This document shows positions 15,290-22,404 of a stretch of DNA of 23,961 nucleotides, piece by piece; the first letter of the stretch is position 1, and each line of letters starts with the position of its first letter. Source of the DNA: Lachnospiraceae bacterium (lineage in GTDB: Bacteria; Bacillota; Clostridia; Lachnospirales; Lachnospiraceae). The stretch covers positions 1 to 23,961 of the forward strand of contig VSND01000065.1 in assembly GCA_009774145.1 (NCBI GenBank), read 5' to 3'. A program made the position numbers and the translations under genes. The notes beneath the pieces were generated by a model, which saw only the letters and a program-made list of their open reading frames with translations, was not told where the DNA came from and made no database searches.

Positions 15290-18200
15290 ATGAAATTTGA
15301 AGATTTTAATATTGAGAAATCAAATAATTCTGATAATCATGTAATGCAGCCTTTGATAAAAAAGGCTATAGAAACGCAAGCTGTAGATGTACGACTTTAT
15401 GCTGAGCCTGCACCGGAAAAGATGAATATATCTGTGTTGCAGGATAATCTCGGAAACTGTCTTGACATTATAGAAGATGAAGTGATGAAAGGGTATGTAA
15501 CAAGGTTAGATCGTCTGCCGATTATCAAATCCGAAACAACGATAACCACTGATTTACAACAGATACACTTTTTCAGAATTTCAGAACTGGTTTATCAGGA
15601 AGATGAATTCTCGGTTGATAAGTTAGCAATGGTTTTTCATGCACTCTCGAATCGTCCCTGCACTCTGGTGTTGATGCTTAAAAGCGACGGAGAGAAAACA
15701 GATTTTTACCTTGGTGCCAGACCTAATGGGGATAATTCTGCCGGAACATTATTTCAAATGTTAAAGCAGAGCCTTTTAGGTTTCTTTCCCGGAAGTCGAA
15801 TTACAGAGTATTATGACGAAGACATGAAAAAGGATATGAGTTCACTTGATATAAGATGCATATCAAGTGTAACTTGTATTGCAGATTATAAGCAGGAGCA
15901 AGACTCTGTGTCTAATAAAGATTTCATACAGGGATTGGAAAAATTTGTATATACAATGCAAGGCAAGTTATACACGGCTGTATTCATTGCTGATAGTGTA
16001 GATCATGGAGAACTGTTAAGTCGTAAGCGTGAATATGAACAGATTTATACACAGGTATCACCATTTGTTGATATGCAGTTAAATTTTTCTGTTTCTGATG
16101 GTGGTAGCACATCAACAAGTGATAGTGAGGGCACAACTAAAAGTACTGCCCATACAACGTCGAAGGGAACTTCGCAAACAGTTACAGATGGGACAACGCT
16201 TACTACAGGAACAAGCGAGTCATTAGGAACGACAGAAACATTAAGTCATACAGCGACCGAATCAGATTCCACAGCTGATGGAAAGACGCATACTACAGGT
16301 ACATCAGATGGGACAAGCAGAACTGTTACCAATGGGGTTAATGTAGGAAATTACACAGGAGTTTCAGCCAATGCTGGCATAAAGATAGGTCCTTTTAATG
16401 TGGGTGGGGGATTAAATCACGGTATAACGGCGGGGTTTTCTCATCAGGTTGCAAAGGGAAGCAGCCATACCGATTCAGTTTCTGACTCAGTTTCAAAGAC
16501 ACTCACTCACGGTTTTAGTGAGTCGAAGGGGCATAGCCACAGCGACAGCAGGACAATAGGAAAATCAGAAAATAAGAGTGCCTCTAAGAGTATGGGAATC
16601 ACTACTAATTGTGGTGAAGCGGATACTCTTGGTGAAGCATTTAATCTTGTCAATACAAAAACCATGACTGATACTTTCGGCACATCAAGAAGTGTGACAC
16701 TTAACGCACGCAATATGACACTTAGCCTTGCTTTACAGCAAATAGAGAAGCATTTAGATAGAATTGAAGAGTGTGAAAGTTTTGGAATGTGGAATTTCGC
16801 AGCTTATTTTCTTGGGGAAACAGCTGCGGAGACTGAAACAGCAGCTAATACATATAAATCTGTTATAGCCGGAACAGATAGTGGAATCGAAAGAAGTGCA
16901 ATAAATTCATGGACAGACGAGGAGTCAGTTGAAGATCTTGCAAGTTATATAGGGAATTTTGTACATCCACAGTTTGTTTATCAGGGGTTCAGTTATGATG
17001 AAGAAAGATATATTGCGGTAAATCCTTCTGCACTTGTAAGTACCAATGAACTTGCAATTCATATGGGGCTTCCTAGGCACTCTGTAAGAGGGCTTCCTGT
17101 AGTAGAACATGCACAATTTGCTCAAGAAGTTATTTCGAGAAGCGATGCTGGGGATAGGCAGTTTGATTTAGGTAAAATGTATAATCTTGGCCAGATATCC
17201 AATTCCGATATAAGACTGGATATGAACAGTCTTACTATGCATACATTTATCACAGGGTCAACTGGTGCAGGTAAGTCAAACACAGTATACAAGATTTTAG
17301 GCGAATTAAAGAGAAAAGGAATATCTTTCCTGATTATTGAGCCTGCAAAGGGAGAATATAAAGAAATTTTCGGGCGGCACTATGATGTTCAGACATATGG
17401 AACTAATCCTGACATGGAGAAAATCCAAATGCTCAGAATAAATCCTTTCAAATTTCCTAGACATACTCATGTATTGGAGCATCTTGATCGTCTGATTGAA
17501 ATATTTAATGTCTGCTGGCCAATGTATGCTGCAATGCCGGCGATTTTGAAGGATTCTGTGGAAAGAGCATATGTTAAGTGTGGTTGGAATCTGGAGAAAT
17601 CCACTAATAAGTATGATGATGCAATTTTCCCTACGTTCAGCGATGTGGTGATGCAAATAAAAACTGTGCTTAGTGAAAGTGATTATTCAGATGATAATAA
17701 GGGGGATTATACCGGATCTCTGGTTACAAGGCTAAGATCATTAACAAATGGAATCAATGGACTGATATTCACTACTGATGATATAGGAGATGAACAGCTA
17801 TTTGATAGAAATTCAATAGTTGATCTTAGTCGTATTGGATCATCAGAAACCAAATCTCTTATTATGGGCTTACTTGTTCTTAAGTTACAAGAACATAGAA
17901 TGGAGCAAAGGAGCATTGGAAAGAATGCTAATGAAGATCTGAAGCATATTACCGTACTTGAGGAAGCTCATAATTTACTTAAAAGGACATCTACTGAGCA
18001 GTCAAGTGAAAGTTCTAATTTGATAGGTAAATCGGTAGAAATGTTAGCGAATTCTATTGCGGAGATGAGAACTTATGGTGAGGGATTTATAATAGCAGAT
18101 CAATCGCCAGGGATGCTTGATATGTCTGTTATTAGGAATACTAATACAAAGATTATTTTGAGACTTCCTGATATAGGTGATCGAGAACTTGTGGGAAAGG

Positions 18201-18808
18201 CTGCGGGTCTGAACGATTCACAAATTACGGAGCTAACCAAATTGGAAAAAGGGGTTGCTGCTATATCACAGAATGATTGGTTAGAACCAATTTTATGTAA
18301 AGTTGATAAATATGAGGATTTTGCAGGAACGGATTTGCCAGGGGTGCAAAAGATAAAGATCGATGATTCCTTGGATGCAGATGAAGTATCGCATTCGTTG
18401 TTGGATGAGATTATGAACAAGGAGATATATCGTAAAGGAGACAAGGGGGATTTGCAACATCTTAAAGATGATGTAATACGATCAAAACTCGCAACCTCCG
18501 TCAAATGCGAGTTTATAGATTACCTTAATAGCGAGAGAGAGGGGATGATCAAAGCACTGAGGGAATTGGTTTATGATTTTTTCAAGGCTGAAGAGGCTAT
18601 AAAAGCATCACAGGAATGCAATGATATATCTTCTTGGGTTCATAAGGTGGCAGAGAATCTGGATCCATCTATTACGACATATTCTAAGCGTCAGATAGAT
18701 CTGGTAATGGCACTTCTGATATATGAACAGACATTGAGGGATAAGTCATATAATAACATTTTGTGTAGATTTACAGAAGTCTATAAAAGTAAAGGAGGTG
18801 TGTTTTAA
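15290..18808 (+). CDS. HerA/DUF87-type ATPase with long Ser/Thr/Gly-rich insert
   Basis: A 1172-residue protein. The C-terminal half is a HerA/FtsK-superfamily motor: Walker A GSTGAGKSNT at about 655-664, IIEPAKGEYK after it, Walker B ITVLEEAHN at about 885-893 and a later GFIIADQSP segment. Such motors move DNA or protein through a ring. Residues about 267-443 are a low-complexity Ser/Thr/Gly/His insert, interrupted by a beta-like Gly/Asn patch (NVGNYTGVSANAGIKIGPFN). The first 260 residues look like a folded domain unrelated to the HAS barrel that I know. ATG 15290 is 9 bases after AAGGAG; GTG 15284 is too close. The stop overlaps the next start as TAATG, so motor and nuclease are translated together. 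Confidence 0.88.
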   Translation: MKFEDFNIEKSNNSDNHVMQPLIKKAIETQAVDVRLYAEPAPEKMNISVLQDNLGNCLDIIEDEVMKGYVTRLDRLPIIKSETTITTDLQQIHFFRISELVYQEDEFSVDKLAMVFHALSNRPCTLVLMLKSDGEKTDFYLGARPNGDNSAGTLFQMLKQSLLGFFPGSRITEYYDEDMKKDMSSLDIRCISSVTCIADYKQEQDSVSNKDFIQGLEKFVYTMQGKLYTAVFIADSVDHGELLSRKREYEQIYTQVSPFVDMQLNFSVSDGGSTSTSDSEGTTKSTAHTTSKGTSQTVTDGTTLTTGTSESLGTTETLSHTATESDSTADGKTHTTGTSDGTSRTVTNGVNVGNYTGVSANAGIKIGPFNVGGGLNHGITAGFSHQVAKGSSHTDSVSDSVSKTLTHGFSESKGHSHSDSRTIGKSENKSASKSMGITTNCGEADTLGEAFNLVNTKTMTDTFGTSRSVTLNARNMTLSLALQQIEKHLDRIEECESFGMWNFAAYFLGETAAETETAANTYKSVIAGTDSGIERSAINSWTDEESVEDLASYIGNFVHPQFVYQGFSYDEERYIAVNPSALVSTNELAIHMGLPRHSVRGLPVVEHAQFAQEVISRSDAGDRQFDLGKMYNLGQISNSDIRLDMNSLTMHTFITGSTGAGKSNTVYKILGELKRKGISFLIIEPAKGEYKEIFGRHYDVQTYGTNPDMEKIQMLRINPFKFPRHTHVLEHLDRLIEIFNVCWPMYAAMPAILKDSVERAYVKCGWNLEKSTNKYDDAIFPTFSDVVMQIKTVLSESDYSDDNKGDYTGSLVTRLRSLTNGINGLIFTTDDIGDEQLFDRNSIVDLSRIGSSETKSLIMGLLVLKLQEHRMEQRSIGKNANEDLKHITVLEEAHNLLKRTSTEQSSESSNLIGKSVEMLANSIAEMRTYGEGFIIADQSPGMLDMSVIRNTNTKIILRLPDIGDRELVGKAAGLNDSQITELTKLEKGVAAISQNDWLEPILCKVDKYEDFAGTDLPGVQKIKIDDSLDADEVSHSLLDEIMNKEIYRKGDKGDLQHLKDDVIRSKLATSVKCEFIDYLNSEREGMIKALRELVYDFFKAEEAIKASQECNDISSWVHKVAENLDPSITTYSKRQIDLVMALLIYEQTLRDKSYNNILCRFTEVYKSKGGVF

Positions 18809-19428
18809 TGTCAGAAGTTTCTGTAAAAAGTGAAGTGAATGAGGTTTCCAAACCAGAGGTTGATGAATACAAAAAGATAAATCCAGAAAGTGATATGTCA
18901 CCTCAGGAGGCAAAGCAGTATTGGGATGACTTTTTTAACGATACCTCAAAGAAAGAAAGTGAACTGGACGAATCTGAGGCTGATGAATCTGATAATAAAG
19001 AGAAAAACATTGAGCAAACATTGGATGATTACTTTAAAGATTTAAAGGAAAAGTCGGATTGCCCAGACACCATTCCAGACAAGCCATTCGAGGCCTCAGA
19101 TTTAGAGAAGAGAACTCCTGAAGAAAACGCAGAAATGCGAGATGAATTTGATGATAAAAAGGCTGATCTGAAGAGAGAATGGGAGGAAGCAAATGGTAAA
19201 CCTTGGCCCAAGTACGAAGAGGATATATACTCGTCTAATGGGAAATTAATTCGAAAAGCGGGCAGTGATTATGATGCACACCATATTCAGCCACTTGGTA
19301 TGGGTGGGAAAAATGAGGTGAGCAATATTACTCCGCTACATGCGGAGGTACATTATGACAAACAGGGGGTTCATGCACCAGATAGTCCTTATTCCAAGTT
19401 GGATCAAATGTTAGGAGGTATGGATTGA
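18808..19428 (+). CDS. HNH nuclease, probable toxin
   Basis: A 206-residue protein. The N-terminal 130 residues are very acidic (ELDESEADESDNKEKN) and probably flexible. The C-terminus is an HNH/Endo VII-type nuclease of the xHH class seen in polymorphic toxins: DAHHIQPLGMGG at about 155-166, NITPLH, EVHYDKQGVH. Catalytic and metal-binding His residues are intact. AAAGGAGGTG precedes the ATG, which overlaps the ATPase stop (TAATG). The downstream SUKH gene is the expected immunity partner. There is no signal peptide, LXG or RHS part, so it would have to be delivered by something else or act inside the cell, for example on phage DNA. Use as a toxin is inference from domain and context. Confidence 0.82.
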   Translation: MSEVSVKSEVNEVSKPEVDEYKKINPESDMSPQEAKQYWDDFFNDTSKKESELDESEADESDNKEKNIEQTLDDYFKDLKEKSDCPDTIPDKPFEASDLEKRTPEENAEMRDEFDDKKADLKREWEEANGKPWPKYEEDIYSSNGKLIRKAGSDYDAHHIQPLGMGGKNEVSNITPLHAEVHYDKQGVHAPDSPYSKLDQMLGGMD

Positions 19429-19787
19429 TGACAAAGAAGGAGTACTTAGAAAACATTTTTAATGCTGCAATCAATGATTCAAAAGTAGACAAGATTGAAA
19501 GTGTATACGGGAAAAATCTTCCTAGTTTGCTGAAAAAGATTATTTCAAATTGCGAGGAGGTAGTTTTCTTTGATGATAATGTGAGGGTGCTTTCGTATAT
19601 GGAGATAATTGATGCTGAGTCGGATCTCCATGTTCAGTTTTCGGCCAAAGGACTTATTCCTATTGTTGACTGTGGAGAGAATGATTTCATTGTTTATCAC
19701 ATCAACGATAAGATTTGGTCCAAGTTCAATATTGTTGACGAAACGGTATTTAAGAAGAAAGAGAATTTGGAAGATCTTTTGAAGTAG
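19428..19787 (+). CDS. SUKH (SMI1/KNR4-like) immunity protein
   Basis: A 119-residue protein with the layout of the SUKH superfamily: an early helix with IESVYGKNLPSLLKKIIS, then strands ending in HVQFSAKGLIPIVDCGENDF and IVYHINDKIWSKFNIVDET. SUKH proteins bind and block nuclease toxins, especially HNH/Endo VII types. Its ATG shares a base with the HNH stop (TGATG) and AGGAGG lies 9 bases upstream, so it should be made in step with the nuclease. An alternative TTG at 19425 is not needed. It most likely protects the host from the neighbouring HNH nuclease. Confidence 0.85.
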   Translation: MTKKEYLENIFNAAINDSKVDKIESVYGKNLPSLLKKIISNCEEVVFFDDNVRVLSYMEIIDAESDLHVQFSAKGLIPIVDCGENDFIVYHINDKIWSKFNIVDETVFKKKENLEDLLK

Positions 19788-19800
19788 GAGGAGAAAATAC

Positions 19801-20031
19801 GTGATAACATTTTCTGAAGGAGTAAAGGCATTCTTAGAGAAGGAATTCCGTTCCAAGATTGAAGGATTCAGGAGTATTTTTTCAGAAATGGATACATAGA
19901 GGGTAGCTTTATGGGATAGTCTGAAAAAAATTGCTAAAGAAGAAAACATCTTATTGTTTCATTTTCAAACTAACACCATTCAAATTAGGGAAAAGGAATG
20001 CGATACATATTGGAGGGCGTGCTGCGTTTAA
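19801..20031 (+). pseudogene. small gene interrupted by an in-frame TAG
   Basis: GTG 19801, after AGGAGG at about 19786-19791, starts a 32-codon frame (ITFSEGVKAFLEKEFRSKIE and on) that stops at TAG 19897-19899. The same frame continues with protein-like sequence (ALWDSLKKIAKEENILLFHF) for 43 codons to TAA 20029-20031, just inside the terminator. The simplest view is a 76-codon gene with a nonsense mutation. Stop readthrough, or a real 32-residue peptide, cannot be excluded. It is the last gene of the dynamin/HerA operon, and I recognise no family. Confidence 0.5.
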
Positions 20032-20062
20032 CAATAGATGTAGATTGCAGTACGCCTTTTTT
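20016..20062 (+). terminator. intrinsic terminator of the dynamin/HerA operon
   Basis: GGCGTGCTGC (20016-20025) pairs with GCAGTACGCC (20047-20056), with one G-U pair, and six T follow (20057-20062). No comparable terminator was seen between 10142 and this point, supporting one long operon. Confidence 0.85.
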
Positions 20063-20100
20063 GCTTTAAAAGAGGAAAATACAGCCTATTTTATGAGAAA

Positions 20101-20283
20101 ATGCCACCTGCAGGGCAGGTGAAAATGGCCTTTTATCCACTGGGAAACATCCGCAGGAAAGACGAGTCTGTTATGTCGGATTATATGGCGATGAGTTGCT
20201 TGAAGAAGCCTTTCGTCGAGTTCAGAGTGATGCACCATTATTTAAACTGGAGGTCAATATACAGAAAAATACATATTTTGTAA
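20101..20283 (+). CDS. doubtful 60-residue open frame, perhaps a gene remnant
   Basis: ATG 20101 opens a 60-codon frame without a proper ribosome site. A second frame over the same stretch (GDELLEEAFRRVQSDAPLFK) also reads like protein but has no start. A frameshifted remnant of an older gene is the likeliest reading; this part is between two terminators. No family recognised. Confidence 0.25.
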   Translation: MPPAGQVKMAFYPLGNIRRKDESVMSDYMAMSCLKKPFVEFRVMHHYLNWRSIYRKIHIL

Positions 20284-20302
20284 TTATATACTATATCTGT
20301 GT

Positions 20303-20335
20303 AAAGGACAATGGCACATCACCATTGTCCTTTTT
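20303..20335 (+). terminator. strong intrinsic terminator
   Basis: AAAGGACAATGG (20303-20314) pairs with CCATTGTCCTTT (20322-20333), a 12-bp perfect stem with a 7-base loop and a T run. GC-richer DNA begins right after it. Confidence 0.85.
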
Positions 20336-20414
20336 CATCTTATAAACACCAAAAACAATTGCAGCCCATCAGCACGAAAGGAGGCACTGACAGATCCGGA
20401 AGGGCTGCACCAGA

Positions 20415-20486
20415 ATGGAAAAGCAGGCAGACAGCGGGCAGAGTCATAACGGTTCTGCCCGTTTTGCCGTGGAAGGAGGCAGGTAA
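20415..20486 (+). CDS. tiny ORF, first of a coupled cascade
   Basis: A 23-codon frame (MEKQADSGQSHNGSARFAVE and on) with GGAAGGG upstream. Its TAA overlaps the next ATG (TAATG). A hairpin lies within it (CGGGCAGA 20435-20442 with TCTGCCCG 20454-20461, then TTTT), so this may be a leader peptide with an attenuator. Support is weak. Confidence 0.3.
   Translation: MEKQADSGQSHNGSARFAVEGGR
20435..20465 (+). terminator. hairpin with T tail, possible attenuator
   Basis: CGGGCAGA (20435-20442) and TCTGCCCG (20454-20461) form an 8-bp perfect stem followed by TTT. It lies inside the first tiny ORF and upstream of the PAPS/par genes, a suitable place for attenuation. Confidence 0.5.
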
Positions 20487-20572
20487 TGGAGAAGATCATA
20501 CTCAGTATACTGGCAACGATTGCAGTGATTGCGACAGAGGTGATTAAGTATCATGATGAAAATGAAGACTGA
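20486..20572 (+). CDS. 28-residue hydrophobic peptide
   Basis: ATG 20486 follows GGAAGGAGG closely and opens a 28-codon frame, MEKIILSILATIAVIATEVI then an acidic end. One membrane helix with a charged tail resembles small membrane peptides found in plasmids and conjugative elements. The strong ribosome site is the main support; function unknown. Confidence 0.5.
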   Translation: MEKIILSILATIAVIATEVIKYHDENED

Positions 20573-20630
20573 CCGGGAAGAAGCCCGGATCCATACGAAA
20601 CAGTTTATGCGATTTAAGAGAAAGGAGTAA
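20553..20630 (+). CDS. 25-residue basic peptide overlapping the previous ORF
   Basis: ATG 20553 overlaps the end of the hydrophobic peptide and gives a 25-codon basic frame (MKTDREEARIHTKQFMRFKR). The ribosome site (AGAGG) is 12 bases away. It may be translated by coupling; evidence is slight. Confidence 0.3.
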   Translation: MMKMKTDREEARIHTKQFMRFKRKE

Positions 20631-20801
20631 TACCATCCGGCAGAAGCCGGTTTCTGTGAGACTGATGAACGCAGTGTAAAAGCAGTCAAAACAGCGTGAG
20701 CAGAGGGCGGAACTCATCCATCTGTGGATATGAAAGCTCCGGGAACTGCAAGCATGGGAGGGCGGACTGTTTGCCACATGCCGGGCTGGCAGGTGGCTGG
20801 T

Positions 20802-21686
20802 ATGAAATATGTTGCGAACTGCAGCTTTGGAAAGGACAGCCTTTCCATGACGCTTCGGATTCTGGAGGAAGGGCTTCCTCTGGAGGAAGTGGTTTTCTAT
20901 GATACGGGGATGGAGTTTGATTCCATTTACCATAACAGGGACAGGATGCGGAAACTTCTGATGGAAAAGAAGATTCCGTTTACAGAACTCTGTCCGGACC
21001 ATTCGTTTCTGTTTGATATGCTGGTCCGCCCGGTGCGGTATCGAAAAAAGGGGGACCGCCCTTACCCGTACCATTATGGCTATGAGTGGTGCGGGGGCTG
21101 TGCCCGATGGGGTACTGCAGGGAAGGTGTCTGTCATCAACCGGTATTACCGGGAGATGTATCCGGGGGAAACGATTGTGGAATACATTGGGATTGCATCT
21201 GATGAACAGAAACGCATTCGCAGTTATCCGGACGGCAGAACGGTCAGAAAATATCCGCTGATCGAGTGGGGGATGACAGAAGCGGACTGCCTGAATTACT
21301 GTCATGAAAAAGGTTTTGACTGGAAAGAAAACGGGATAGACCTGTATGACATTCTGGACCGGGTAAGCTGCTGGTGCTGCAGGAACAAAAACCTGAAGGA
21401 ACTGAAAATGATCTACCGGTATCTGCCGGAATACTGGCAGAGGCTCCGGGGAATCCAGAGCCGGATCCCGGAACCGATGAAAGGAACGGGGAAATCCGTG
21501 TTTGAACTGGAAGAACGGTTCGAACGGGAGATCCGGGCGGAGAAGCCCGTACAAATGAAGGAGGTGAGAAAAAATGGCACAGAAAATAGCAGTAGTCAAT
21601 CAAAAGGGAGGAGTTTCGAAAAGTACGGTGGTGCTGTGTCTGGGAGCCGGACTGGCAGACCGGGGAAAGAACGTGCTTCTGGCTGA
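20802..21686 (+). CDS. PAPS-reductase-like PP-loop protein
   Basis: A 294-residue member of the PAPS reductase/DndC-like family. The PP-loop SFGKDSLSM stands at the very start, followed by VVFYDTGMEFDSIYHNRD. Two Cys groups (YEWCGGCARWG and SCWCCRNKN) could bind zinc or an Fe-S cluster. Start: AGGTGG is 5 bases before ATG 20802 and the conserved domain begins there; GTG 20724 would add an unlikely extension. The frame runs 113 bases into parA, giving a tail (KNGTENSSSQSKGRSFEKYG) that is only an off-frame reading of parA. Such proteins are common in conjugative elements and phages; the substrate is unknown, possibly sulfur transfer to a nucleobase or DNA. Confidence 0.8.
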   Translation: MKYVANCSFGKDSLSMTLRILEEGLPLEEVVFYDTGMEFDSIYHNRDRMRKLLMEKKIPFTELCPDHSFLFDMLVRPVRYRKKGDRPYPYHYGYEWCGGCARWGTAGKVSVINRYYREMYPGETIVEYIGIASDEQKRIRSYPDGRTVRKYPLIEWGMTEADCLNYCHEKGFDWKENGIDLYDILDRVSCWCCRNKNLKELKMIYRYLPEYWQRLRGIQSRIPEPMKGTGKSVFELEERFEREIRAEKPVQMKEVRKNGTENSSSQSKGRSFEKYGGAVSGSRTGRPGKERASG

Positions 21687-22404
21687 TCTGGATGCACAGG
21701 GGAGCCTGGGCATCAGCCTTGGATGTGATTATCCGGAGAAACTTCCGGTTACGATGGCAGAGATTTTTCAGATGATGGAACAGTCCCCTGACAGTACTGA
21801 CGCTGTCAGGGGCATTCTGTCTCATTCCGAACATCTGCATTATGTGGCTGCAAACCGGAAGATGGCATTTGCAGAAGAGAAGCTGTCACAGACGGAAGGA
21901 GGGGAACAGTTTTTAAAACGTTTTCTCTCTCTGATCGGGACGGAATACGATTACATCCTGCTGGACTGTCCTCCTGCACTTGGGATGGCGACGGTCAACG
22001 CACTGGTGGCGGCGGATCAGGTACTGATTCCTGTCCAGGCAGAATATCTGGCGGCAAAGGGGCTGGAACAGCTTCTGCAGACGGTGGTCCATATCCGCAG
22101 GAGGGCAAATCCGGATCTTGGGATTCTCGGGATCCTGCCGTCCATGGTAAATCCCAAAACCCGGGACAGCAGGAAAGTCCTGCAGCTTCTTGAGGATACG
22201 TATGGGAGCAGCATTGGCATCCTGCCCTGCCGGATCCCGTATTCCGTGCGTGCCAAAGAACTCAGTTCCGGTACAAAAAGCATCTATGAGCTGGATCGGA
22301 ACGGGAAAGTGGCGGCAGCATATGAGCAGCTGGTGGATATTGTACTGAAAATGACAGGAACAGCAGCAGATCATAAGGCAGATAAAGAGGGAGGAAGCGC
22401 ATGA
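21574..22404 (+). CDS. parA: ParA-type partition ATPase
   Basis: A 276-residue MinD/ParA-family ATPase for segregation of an element. The deviant Walker A is QKGGVSKST (residues about 10-18), with Ser where Gly is usual before the second Lys. DLDAQGSLG is the Walker A' region and YILLDCPPALG the Walker B. AAGGAGGTGAG lies well placed before the ATG. Its stop overlaps the ParB start (ATGA). Inverted repeat CCCCTGACAG/CTGTCAGGGG lies inside the gene at 21785-21812. Confidence 0.92.
   Translation: MAQKIAVVNQKGGVSKSTVVLCLGAGLADRGKNVLLADLDAQGSLGISLGCDYPEKLPVTMAEIFQMMEQSPDSTDAVRGILSHSEHLHYVAANRKMAFAEEKLSQTEGGEQFLKRFLSLIGTEYDYILLDCPPALGMATVNALVAADQVLIPVQAEYLAAKGLEQLLQTVVHIRRRANPDLGILGILPSMVNPKTRDSRKVLQLLEDTYGSSIGILPCRIPYSVRAKELSSGTKSIYELDRNGKVAAAYEQLVDIVLKMTGTAADHKADKEGGSA
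21785..21812. repeat. 10-bp inverted repeat inside parA
   Basis: CCCCTGACAG (21785-21794) and CTGTCAGGGG (21803-21812) are perfect arms around 8 bases. Together with the longer repeat in parB it may be a partition-type site or an mRNA hairpin. Confidence 0.6.

Noticed and set aside
16090..16620. Tandem DNA repeat array in the HerA gene
   Set aside because: The protein words recur but the DNA does not show a regular repeat unit; low-complexity protein is the better description.
19931..20122. 63-residue plus-strand frame
   Set aside because: It reads straight through the 20016-20062 terminator and has no start signal.
20544..21599. 351-residue minus-strand open frame
   Set aside because: It is antisense to the PAPS-like gene, rich in His, Pro, Phe and Ser with no recognisable domain; the plus-strand protein has clear motifs.
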